Below, one piece after another: positions 44,143 to 57,181 of a stretch of DNA of 64,000 bases; within the stretch, counting starts at the first letter, position 1; every line of letters begins with the position of its first letter. The notes under the pieces were generated by a model. The model ran no database searches. It saw only the letters and a program-made list of their open reading frames with translations, and was not told the DNA's origin. A program made the translations under genes and the position numbers. Origin of the DNA: Dermatophagoides farinae (taxonomy: Eukaryota; Arthropoda; Arachnida; Sarcoptiformes; Pyroglyphidae); assembly GCF_024713945.1 (NCBI RefSeq), contig NC_134680.1, positions 3,868,001 through 3,932,000 of the forward strand, written 5' to 3'.

Positions 44143-46315
44143 TTATTGATTAGCATAGTTGAATGCATCGTGATTACGGTCAATAATATCTTGGGCCAAT
44201 TGAACATCGGCTATATTGCTGAATTCATGATGTTGGATGCTTATCAAACATTTTTTCAATTCGAATGCTTTATGAGGCTCTTCAGCATATTGTGTATTCT
44301 TCAATATGTTGGCCGTCAATTCCAGATAATATTTTATCCGCTACATTAATTAAATGATTTATTTTGTTGTTATTATTATTATTATTATTAAAAAAACCAA
44401 ATCAAACTTTAACTTACATGATCACCAACAGGCAAATTGTTCAATTGACTGATAATTATGTCAATGATGACACGAACATCATTATAATAGAATAATGATG
44501 ATACAACTTTATCGGCAAACATTTCGATAAGGAATTTCAGAACCGAATTCTGATTCGAATCATAATTATTATTGAATGTAGAATTGGAAAATTGATGATG
44601 TTGTTCCAAATGATCATCGAATGATTGTCTGGTCAGATTACAACTGGTCAGTATGATATCTTCTTCCCAATTTAGATAGGAAATAAGATTCTCAGTAAAA
44701 TGACTGGCATTTGTTCGTTTTCCCAATGCTTTAAAGATGACATTATCACCAATATCTGTAATGTGCAGATTGAATGCTAATATTGGCGATATTACATTTT
44801 CCGATGGAATTTCACATTCAATCGTTTGGCCGTTGATATCGAAACCTTCACAGAGATCAAATTGATGACTAAAAAATTGTTCATTTATATGTTCATAAAT
44901 GTTCACCGGTGGTTTGTGACCAGAACTAAATATCAATGTAAACAATGTCGATGCTTTGATCCATCGTTGTTTGTCTTGTACATAATTTTTCATTTCAACA
45001 GCCAATTCACCGGGCAACACTGTCGTCAGATAAAAATCGGCTGGCACACGTCGATATAATCGTATGAGGCTGTGAATCATTAAATGTACAATTTGATAAA
45101 AAATTCAATGAGATTATGAGAGCAATCAATTTACCTTATGAAAATGTCCATCAATTTCAATCGTAACGAACGTCGTGTTTCCATCTGAAAATATTGAATC
45201 AAATTGGATAGATTTTCATGATTCTGTGAACAAATCTCCTTTTCAAGAAATGATTGTTCAGTAGTGGTCAACAAATTCATCAATTCATCGAGATAGCTCT
45301 GGATGATATCTTCATCCTGATAGACCGGCCAATTACGTTGTTGTGTATCATTCTTACAGAACCAAAGACGTTTGAATATGCATTTCAATTTGGATGAATA
45401 AACATTCTCGCTATTCACTTTTTCCTCAACATATTTTTCCATTATGTCAATGATTCGTTGACAATCTTTGTTCCATGGCTGTATATTTTCCGATAATGTT
45501 TTTATCACAGAATTAGCTACAACAATTGCTTTCGATTCGTTTAGATTCGAATCTAATTTTACGTTTTCGATTAGATTCGATATTAATTGTTCATTGATTT
45601 CGTCACCAGCGGAGGCATTTATACCTTGTTGTTGTTGCCAGCAACAATGCCGACATCTTTTCAAACATTCATCATTTGATGTGTCCACTCCATTACTTTC
45701 ATCATCTTCTTTGTTTTCCTCTTGAATGACGGATAATTCGTTTACACCGGACAATACACCAACTGGTTTTGTACTCTGTTCCATTTTGATCAATGTTTCG
45801 GTTATTTCACATCGCATTTGTGCTAATTTGCTATTTAAGAATAAAAAAAAATCAAACAAATAAAAATTACTATTATTTCAAAACGTACATTTGAGCGTGT
45901 TTCAATTGCCGATCGGTTAGAATCTTGTTTTGTTCATTATTCTTCTGATCTAGCTTGGAAGCAATTGAATCGATAAGCTGAAGCAATTCTTTAATGTTCA
46001 TATTCTAGATAATAAAAATAATAAATCAACATATCAATAAACAAAGCATCGAACCGGAAAGCATTGGATTAGGTCATAATATACCTCTTCGTAGATGACG
46101 TACGAATTAGGAACATAACCGATTTGTCCTTTTTCATTGATAACATAATACCAATCGGATGATTTATCCGGATCTTTGATCATAACAAAACGTTCATCAA
46201 CATTGAATGTCAATATTTTAGGGTCCCGATTTTCCATATATTCAAAGACCGATTTTAATGTGAATATCTGTGGAATATCCGTTGCTGTTGTTGTCGTTTT
46301 AATTTTCGAATCCAT
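44143..46315 (-). CDS. NCKIPSD: NCK-interacting SH3 protein (NCKIPSD/SPIN90/WISH)
   Basis: Five exons: 46315-46085, 46004-45889, 45830-45135, 45069-44418, 44340-44143; 630 residues, all junctions in frame. An N-terminal SH3 domain (about 22-77) has the ALYDY-equivalent FEYMENRDPKILTF, WYYVINEKGQIGYVPNSYV. A short coiled coil (about 78-125) and a charged linker follow. The C-terminal leucine-rich/armadillo-like domain has ISYLNWEEDII, VLKFLIEMFADKVVSSLFYYNDVRVIIDI and QLNNLPVGDH|RIKYYLELTANIL, matching human NCKIPSD. That protein binds Arp2/3 and formins and nucleates linear actin filaments. The proline-rich SH3-ligand region of vertebrate SPIN90 appears to be missing; human is about 722 residues. 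First ATG at 46315. Confidence 0.82.
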
Positions 46316-46765
46316 GTTGAACACTTTTTATTTTCGTTTTGACTAGAAATAGTTATGTAAGGATTAGAAGAAAATAATTGTTGACTGTTTTTTTTTAGAT
46401 GAATATCATGGAGATTTTTTTTTTTTGGAAGCGTCGATTATTGCAATAAATAAAAAAAACATTCACTCGATTGGAACGATGTAAGAATGATCAATGATCA
46501 TCATCGTGATGTAATAACAAAACTCATCATCATTTAAAATCTGGATCCAAAACAAATGTGAAGAGCAGCGTTTGAGTTTATGATCCTGATGATATACGCC
46601 CATTAGAAAAAAAAAATACGAAACTACGTCATTTTTGAAAGGAATATGATTCCCTCTTTTTTTTGCTAGTGAACGGCTCACATTGATGCATGTTGAACAA
46701 AGTGTTTTGCGTGTGTTTGTGTATTATATGATTCACATTCGTATTTTTCATTCGAAAAAGTGATT

Positions 46766-48307
46766 ATGGAAAAACCATTGAAGCATATGAAAATGGAACC
46801 AGTATCGACAATAACCGACATCAGTAATGTTGTTGAGAATCACGTTCAAAATGTTGAGACGATGATTGATACGAATGTTGTCGAAATGATCGTTGTGTCC
46901 GAGCAAGAACATCAATCATCAGAACAACAATTGGGGGATGATCATGATATGGAAACATCGAATGAAGAGTTTGACGCAACTAATCATTCATTACGAATAT
47001 CTCGCCATTTTATAACATTGTTGGATGAATATCGTTTTCTCATGTCATGTCTGATGAACACCTGCAATTGTCATTCGAATTTTGATTATCAATTTTTTCT
47101 ACGAAAACTTGAAGATCGTTACAATAAATTAACCAATCTAGTATCTGACGATTCATCCGTTTCCGAGCTATTGAGTCAACATGAAGAAACGACTATTGAA
47201 CAATTGATGGAACAATCATCGATAAATCGTATGCAAGATCATAAACCAATACCTGCTTCATTCATACATCGAGTTCGAATTTGTGAACGTCCTAAATCAT
47301 CGTCGATAATGAATAAAGATATCATTACTATCGATGATGATGATAATGATGATGATGACGATGATCAAAATGAAGAAAATAATGATGAAGGTGGTTTTTT
47401 TGAATTGCCCAAGTTTGATATATCTCTGAAAGATGCTCAAATTGCCTACAAATGTAGCCATTCAAAATGTGAATTTCTTAGCTTCAGCCAGGATGATCTC
47501 GTCGATCATCTAAAAGATCATTTATCTGGTACATCGACAACGATTAAAGCTGGTGATATCGAAGCAAAACGAGAAATAGTCTATGTTTGCGATCAATGTG
47601 GTAAAGAATTTGCTGGACAAAAATGGCTTGATAATCATATTGACAATGTTCATACATATACCCGATTGTTTCATTGCGATTTTCCGGCCTGTACGTATAG
47701 TTCTAAATTCCGTTGTGTAATGGAAGATCATAAACGTCGCCATAAGAAGAGCAAAGATTTTAAATGTACATGGCAAGGTTGTGATTCGGAATTCGTTACC
47801 CGACGTGATATGGTTGCACACGTTAATTTCTATCATAAAGGTATCAAAAATTATCAATGTGCATGGCCTAGTTGTGAGGCTAGCTTTAAGGATTCGAATC
47901 GTTTGAAACATCATTATTATACACATACAGGTGAAAGACCATATAAATGTGATGTTTGTGATGCCAGTTTCAAACAAGCACCACATCTTCATAAACATAA
48001 ACGTATTCATACATTAGGCATACAACAATCAACAACAATGTCAACACGATCATCATCCGGTATGTATATCTGTCCAGAACCTGATTGTCAAAGAAAATTT
48101 CGTACAGCCAATGATCTTGAACGACATCAGAGAATGCTGGAACATCGTTCGTTGATTGTCAAAATGGAAGATGATGTACATCACATCTATCAATGTGTTA
48201 TGGCTGATTGTCAACAATTATTTCATAATCAAGATGATCTTGAGCAACATATAAACGATAAACATTCATATAAATATAATAATACAATCAAAATAGAATC
48301 GGTGTAA
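46766..48307 (+). CDS. C2H2 zinc-finger protein with eight fingers
   Basis: Single exon, 513 residues. The N-terminal 200 residues are acidic and without clear domains, apart from a helical stretch with four Cys/His (LMSCLMNTCNCHSNF). From about 225 onward come eight C2H2 fingers: CSHSKCEF, CDQCGKEF, CDFPACTY, CTWQGCDSEF, CAWPSCEASF, CDVCDASF (preceded by the classical linker THTGERPYK), CPEPDCQRKF and CVMADCQQLF. Six of the eight use C-x4-C spacing, with aromatic W/F residues as in GLI/ZIC- or TFIIIA-like fingers. This is probably a sequence-specific nuclear DNA-binding protein. I do not recognise a specific orthologue. It diverges from NCKIPSD over 450 bp and converges on CCDC186. Confidence 0.85.
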   Translation: MEKPLKHMKMEPVSTITDISNVVENHVQNVETMIDTNVVEMIVVSEQEHQSSEQQLGDDHDMETSNEEFDATNHSLRISRHFITLLDEYRFLMSCLMNTCNCHSNFDYQFFLRKLEDRYNKLTNLVSDDSSVSELLSQHEETTIEQLMEQSSINRMQDHKPIPASFIHRVRICERPKSSSIMNKDIITIDDDDNDDDDDDQNEENNDEGGFFELPKFDISLKDAQIAYKCSHSKCEFLSFSQDDLVDHLKDHLSGTSTTIKAGDIEAKREIVYVCDQCGKEFAGQKWLDNHIDNVHTYTRLFHCDFPACTYSSKFRCVMEDHKRRHKKSKDFKCTWQGCDSEFVTRRDMVAHVNFYHKGIKNYQCAWPSCEASFKDSNRLKHHYYTHTGERPYKCDVCDASFKQAPHLHKHKRIHTLGIQQSTTMSTRSSSGMYICPEPDCQRKFRTANDLERHQRMLEHRSLIVKMEDDVHHIYQCVMADCQQLFHNQDDLEQHINDKHSYKYNNTIKIESV

Positions 48308-48507
48308 TATGTAGATTTATGTACAAATACTGGGACAACATTTATTCAAAATTCCCAAGAAAAAAACAACAAACATTAACAGGCCATTATGATGGAAGAT
48401 GAAAAATTTGTGTGTAAATATTAAAAAAAATGATGATGAATATTCATCGATTTCTCAACCCAGCATCCAACTATCAATATTACATGTTTGGAATTATCAA
48501 TCCATCA

Positions 48508-50816
<2,309 letters not shown>

Positions 50817-51583
50817 TTTTTTTTCTCTGAAAAAGATCAATCAAATCAAATAACCGGTACGTCAATATTCGTTGATATTTTATTTGATTGGTATTGAATT
50901 ATGATGAATTACATTTCCATATTGATGGTAATACTGTGATAATTAAATGCATATATGATGTATGTGAAATAAATAAATAAACAAGATAATATAAACATAA
51001 AAAAAATCAAATTCAACAATCATTCGATGATATCAGTTTTGGCCTTGTATTTTGATAAGATTAAAAACTTAGAGCAACAGTGATCGTTTCTGGCAGTTCC
51101 ATTCATTGTATAAAATCGCTATATATATCAAATATCATGACGAAGGGTATACTAAAATCTGGTTCATCATTTCATCATATGTGTCATTTTTTTTGTTTTC
51201 GTTGTTCTGGCCAGCGTGTAAACATTGTTAACAACTATTATGGCCGACAGATGGAGAATCATCATCATAATAAATGCAGTAGATCCGCGGTTAACGATAG
51301 CCTATTTGCGGGTGATGGACTATTGTTTCATTCAGTCATTCAACAAAAAAAAGAAATGTTTATTGTTGTTGTTGTTGTTGTTTTTGTGGCTGTTTTGTTG
51401 GCCAATTATGCAAATTATGGAAACATGATTAATGCATATACAAGTCATGGCCAACAGCAACAACAAAGTCGACAACTACTCAATCCATTCATTATTATGA
51501 TTATAAATTTTTATACCTATTGTTAATTTTCAACAAATGTTGTCCAACAATTATCGTTTAAAAGAAAATTGGCTATAAAAAAT
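50817..51583. other. Divergent non-coding region between CCDC186 and MTHFR
   Basis: About 770 bp containing presumptive promoters. The open frame at 51080-51526 begins without ATG, is low complexity (poly-Val, poly-Gln) and is not accepted as a gene. Confidence 0.5.
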
Positions 51584-53836
51584 ATGTTGGAGCCACAAAA
51601 TTCAATCGATGAAAATGATGTAATTGTTAACAAACAAAAATATCTATCATTGGCCGAAAAGATACGTCAACGATCTAGCCAACATGCTTATGAGAAATAT
51701 GATCGATTCTTTTCAGTGGAATTTTTTCCCGCACGTACGCCTAAAGGTGCTTTGAATTGGATTCGACTTGTCGAACAATATGCTGATGGTGATCCATTAT
51801 ATTGTGATATAACATGGCATGTTGCCGGTAATCCTGGTTTGGATTCACCAACGTCTTCACTAACGATGGCCAATGTAGCACTTAATTATTGTCAATTGGA
51901 GACAATGTTACACATAACATGTATCGGATTAACATGTGAACAACTTGGCAAACATTTGGAACGTGCCAAAAATTATGGTATTCGTAACATATTGGCCTTA
52001 AGAGGGGATCGACATGGTAAGTGTGTGATTAACTGTCATATATCTCTGTGTGTGTGTGTGGGATTTTTGCCAGCCCACATATTATCTTTTATCATATTAT
52101 CAAGTGATAAGACTGCCTGATATCTGACAGCTGTCTGTTCTTCTTTTATTACAGAGGATTATGACATCAATGATTTTCAATATGCAGCTGATCTTGTTCG
52201 ATTTATTCGTCATCATTATGGACAATTTTTTACCGTCGTTGTTGCTGGTTATCCGATACCACATCCTGAATCACGTGATAAACATCATGATCGTCAATGT
52301 TTGAAGAAAAAATTGGATGCAGGTGCAGATTATATTATTACACAGTTATTTTTTCGTTGTGAAGATTATGTTCGATTTGTAGAGGAATGTCACGCAATCG
52401 GTATCACAGTGCCGATCATTCCGGGTATCTGTGCTATTAATAGCTATGAATCAATGCTGAAATTTGCTGAGTTATCAGCTGTTCCAATACCACCGGAATT
52501 ATTACGTCGATTAGAGCCAGTACGATCTGATCAACAAGCTGTACAAGAATTGGGCATCCATTATCTAACCGATCTTTGTCGACAACTATTGGCCACAAAT
52601 CTTTTTCCGGGCATTCATTTCTACACATTGAATCAATCTTCCATTATGAAAGTGATCAAAAATTGTGGTTTATGGCGAAAATATTCAATCATACGGCCCT
52701 TACCATGGCGACAGGCTTGTAATTATCAACGTATCGATGAATCCATTCGTCCGATTTTCTGGGCAAATCGCCCAAAAAGTTATATTCACCGAACAAGACA
52801 ATGGACCGAATTTCCCACGACCTGTTGGTTGGTAAATTTTTCTATGGATCTTGATCCATGTTTGGTAAATTTTCCATCATACTTGAATTCAAATTTATCC
52901 GCCGATGCAAAGAAATGTCTATCAGAGTGTGAAAGCATCGAACAGATTTACATTCTTTTTAATCACTATTATTCACTGATGAATTGGTCGACATCTAATC
53001 ATGATAAGAACAATAATGATTTTGTAAATGGTGGAAAATCGCAACTATCATTACCATGGATAGATAAAATTGATGGCCAGCATATCGGTTTGTTTCTCCT
53101 TTTTTTGTTAATTGGTTAAGTGATTAATTTATTTTTCATTGATTTTCGGCTTTTTTCATTATATAGAGTCATTATATCGACAATATGGCCAGTACATATC
53201 GAAAGGTTTAATGGTTACTAATTATCTGCCTGCCATAAATGGACAATGTAACGATTATAGTATTGATAGTATGATCCCGTGGTCCTATGGACACCAAGCA
53301 AATGGATACATTTATCAAAAGGAATACATTGAATTTTTCATCCATATCGGTCATTTATCTTTTTTACAATCATTGCTACTGGATATAGATCATGATGAGA
53401 TTAGTTTTATGTTATGTAATCGAGATGCAAGTATCCGATTAACAAATTGGTCATCATCGGCGGAACAATTTCCACTTGTGATTACATGGATAAAATTCAT
53501 TAGTAAGTACATTTTTTATTGCTTTTTTTCTTTTCAAAATAAAAACTAAATTTAAATTCACATAAACACACAGACCAATTACGACCGGTTTATATAGCCG
53601 ACATAAAAACATTTGATGTATGGCTTAATGAAACCTATTCACTGTTGGATACATTGATCAATGAGACACCAACGATAACTACAACAAGTGATATGGATCA
53701 AAAAAATATTAGCAGCAAAGTGTTGGCACATGTTCGAAATGAATTCATTCTAGTCTGTTTGATTGATAATCGATTTGGCCATTCATCATCATCGTCATTT
53801 AGCCAGATATTCGCCCACCTTTTTTCAAGTGACTAA
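51584..53836 (+). CDS. MTHFR: Methylenetetrahydrofolate reductase
   Basis: Four exons: 51584-52016, 52155-53087, 53167-53502, 53574-53836; 654 residues (human 656), every junction in phase 1. The catalytic TIM-barrel domain (about 20-330) has FSVEFFPARTPKGALNWIRL with the active-site Glu, NILALRGDRH|EDYD across intron 1, AGYPIPHPES, ADYIITQLFFRCEDY and IPIIPGI-type strands. The C-terminal SAM-binding regulatory domain (about 360-650) has the linker segment FWANRPKSYIHRTRQWTEFP and the IPWSYGHQANGYIYQKEYIEFF block. It reduces 5,10-methylene-THF to 5-methyl-THF for methionine synthesis. The Ser/Thr-rich phosphorylated N-terminus of vertebrates is largely absent. The stop codon is only 34 bp from that of the convergent neighbour. 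Confidence 0.96.
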
Positions 53837-53870
53837 AAAATGAGACGTCATCATCACACCATTATTGTTA

Positions 53871-54884
53871 TCAGGTTAATATGAATGGATGACATTCCAA
53901 TTTTTGTTCCATTTTCAGCATAATCGATTTGTTTGTCAAATCAATTTTTAATGATTTAAACCATTGATCGATTCTTGATTGAAAAATATGGACAAATTTA
54001 TTGGGTACAGTAAAAGAATAAATAACGTATGATTCATTCGTTTGGACATTCATCATTCGGATCGTATAATTACGTAACATTTGATTGGCAAGACAATTAC
54101 CATTATTCATTGTACGATTACAATAGATGATTGGATAACCAAGTAGAATGCCCGTTATTGCACATAGATCCCAATAATGGCTACTTGAATCTTGTAACAA
54201 GTGATTGCCAATATGAATAATAACACATGGTTCATCATTATTTCGCTTGTTAACATTATTTTGGCTGACAAAAACAAGTTGATCACGAATGTGTAGGAGG
54301 CAATATTTTAGGCTATGCATTACATTTTTCTCTTCCTTGTTCTCGACGTTGTTGTCATCATTTTGGTGTTGAATAATTTTAGGCTCATTCAATACAGCTG
54401 AAACGTCGATCAAATATGTATAAAGTGGATGATGAAAGACGTCTTTATTATTATGGTGATGGTGACAATCGGATGCATGATTATTGTAGCCATGAATCCA
54501 AATGTCGAGTTGAATTAATGTTAAATTAATGTTCTCGATCATGTGTCGAATGTTGCCATAGAATATAACAGGCATTGTTGTTTGTTCATCATCATCATTA
54601 CTGTTAGATGGTGAATGTTGTAGTGATAATTTTACTACATTCAATGAATGGCCATTGTCACCAATCATAATGGGCCAACTAACACCACCAAATGAAGTAG
54701 GGCGACAATCTATATTTATCTCATCAAGTATACGGTAGATTTGATGACAATTTTCCTCCGACAAATCCCAAATATATGATGCTTTTAAACCCAAACGAAC
54801 GGTTAATATTTCCAACCATAAACGTTTCCGATGTTTCTGTGCTTGTTTATACTTATTATTATTATTGCGGGATTGCCATTCCAT
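53871..54884 (-). CDS. UPF0739 (C1orf74-like) protein
   Basis: Single exon, 337 residues from the ATG at 54884. The conserved look is of the UPF0739/C1orf74 family: an N-terminal helix with WLEILTVRLGLKASYIWDLS, then VDVSAVL-type strand segments, WDLCAITGILLGYPIIYCNR in the second half, and near the end YVIYSFTVPNKFVHIFQSRIDQW. The middle is diluted by His-, Asn- and Asp-rich inserts (HHHHNNK, HQNDDNN), common in this genome. No catalytic motif is evident and the family's function is unknown. The assignment is from memory of the family pattern and is moderate. Confidence 0.6.
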   Translation of the reverse strand: MEWQSRNNNNKYKQAQKHRKRLWLEILTVRLGLKASYIWDLSEENCHQIYRILDEINIDCRPTSFGGVSWPIMIGDNGHSLNVVKLSLQHSPSNSNDDDEQTTMPVIFYGNIRHMIENINLTLIQLDIWIHGYNNHASDCHHHHNNKDVFHHPLYTYLIDVSAVLNEPKIIQHQNDDNNVENKEEKNVMHSLKYCLLHIRDQLVFVSQNNVNKRNNDEPCVIIHIGNHLLQDSSSHYWDLCAITGILLGYPIIYCNRTMNNGNCLANQMLRNYTIRMMNVQTNESYVIYSFTVPNKFVHIFQSRIDQWFKSLKIDLTNKSIMLKMEQKLECHPFILT

Positions 54885-56178
54885 ATTGAGAAATCACCGA
54901 ATGATCAAAATATTTCAACAAGAATGATCAACTAGAATCATCAAGGACCAATGGAAATATTTCATAATCATTGATGCGTAGTACAGGTAAAATAAAGAGT
55001 AGTTGCTCTAATTTTGCTGATGATTAAATTGAATATAATGATAATGATAATAATTCGATTTATGATTCATAACGACGACCATAAATGAAAAATCGACCTT
55101 CGACTTTAGTAACAAAATTATATATTATATATCGACAAACAAACACAAACAAAGGGCTTGTTATGGCCCTGTCATCTGTCATGGAAAATAAATCTAATTT
55201 TACAAAGAACAAGAAAAAACAAATTGAGTTAATGATCTTCAAGTCATCATCAATGATGCTAAAACATGTTTATTGGCCAATCCGTAGTTGATAATTTATC
55301 CAATTAATTAACGACACGTTCTATATGAACGGCATTGAAAAAAAAGTGAAAGCAAGAAAAACCGTTGTCTGTTGTTGTTGTTGTTTTTGGCATCGCATTT
55401 GCAAACATTGAATATAAAAAGTTCGTTGTCTCTCTCTTAGTCAGTATTTCAAGCAAAAAAAAAATGTTTGCCCATGTTGGGAACCACTCTTTAGCCAAAT
55501 TTGGATGATATGACTTTATTATTACACATTCACATCATTCATTCATTCACACACACACAAACAAAATTAAATACATTGGCCTCTCACCACCATTTGAATC
55601 ACATTCGACTCTAATTCTGCATATATAACAAATTAATGTTTTTGTTGTTGTTATTGTCAACAAATAAAGTATTTTGAAAAAAGCTATCCATTTTTTTTTG
55701 TTACTAAAATCATCATCACGTTATATTGTGTGTTTGGTCTGTATTACAATTTTTTTTTGCTATTTATTTTCAATCATTAACCCATTGCTCGCCAATCGCC
55801 ATTATGATTTTATATTTCGACATTTTCTTCATTCAAGCATTTTCTACGTCTTCCATACGGAAAAAGTGATTTCTTCCATTCACCACCTATATGAAATTGA
55901 AGAAAATTTGCAGCCATAAAAAAAGAATAAATATTTATTCATGTGTCTGGCTGGTGAGATGTTCTAGTTTTACATATACTACAACAACCAGTCATAAGAT
56001 CGACGAGAAAAATTGTGACAAAAAAAATGTGATTTCATCATGATGACCGCAAAACAAAAAAACTGATTTTGTTACCAAAAAAAAAATTTATGTTAATTTA
56101 AATGCTTGCAGCTACTACATTATTATCGTTTTGTTGTTGACATGTAAAAAATTAATCAAAAATATATAGACAAACAAT
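54885..56178. other. Divergent non-coding region upstream of the pericentrin-like gene
   Basis: About 1.3 kb, AT-rich, with short CA and GTT runs (near 55374-55384 and 55550-55560). The short open frames have no recognisable content. Confidence 0.5.
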
Positions 56179-57148
56179 ATGGAGTCATTGGATGAATTTC
56201 AAATACTTGAATCAATGATTCAAAAGGTAAGTCATCTTGTTTCCATGAGTATTGAATTTTAATTCGAAAAAGAATCAATCCAATCCAAAGTCAGAAGAAT
56301 CATTGAAGCGAAATAAAAAGGCGCCACCATCGCCTGATACGAAATCAAAAATTGAACCAAATCTTGATGATTCGAGACAACAAATGGAATTGTTACAGAA
56401 TATCATATCGAATGAATTGGCTAATCACGAAGAATTGAATGATCGAAATAGACTAATAAAAACGCTTTGCACACGATTACATCAAGCATTACAGAATAAT
56501 GAAGAGATACGAAAATCGGAAATGGCCATCACGCAGCAACTACAAGATATGAAACATGAAATGCAACAATTCTCAACAATGATGTTGACAACGACGACGA
56601 CAAAATCCAGAGCAGCAACAATAAACACAAATTCTTCCAACATAAGCGTTGACAATAAAAATGATGATGCAGAAGAATCATCATTGGAATTATGTCGAAA
56701 ACAAATTCTAAACCAAAGTAGTTTTCTAAGTCAAATTGATTACAATCATATCGATATGTCCAATTCGGCTTTTGATTGTGATAAAATCTCGAATCATAAT
56801 CATCATCATCATCATCATGATAATGATCAACAACAACAACAACCAAATGTACAGATGTTGATCGATCAGATTCGAATGTTGGAGAAAAAAATTGAAATGG
56901 AACGTCATTCATATCTGGAAGAGAATGAACGTTTAAATATTGTTATTGATGAGAAACAAAAATTAATTGATGATTTATTGCTCAACAGTGATGAACAGAT
57001 GCCCATGTTAATGAATAAAAAAATATGTGATGTAGTTGTCGATCCAAATAATCCATTACAAGGGTAAGTTTGTTTTTTTCGTAATTTTTTTTCACACATT
57101 TCATATTCATGGAGAAACGCCGATAGTTGATGAGAGTAGGCGTGTGAA

Positions 57149-57181
<33 letters not shown>

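Noticed and set aside
51080-51526. 148-codon plus-strand frame upstream of MTHFR
   Set aside because: It begins without ATG, contains poly-Val and poly-Gln from GTT and CAA repeats, and resembles no protein.
55674-55919. Plus-strand frame rich in Phe/His/Ile upstream of the pericentrin-like gene
   Set aside because: It has no recognisable domain, starts without ATG and is built on T-rich low-complexity DNA.
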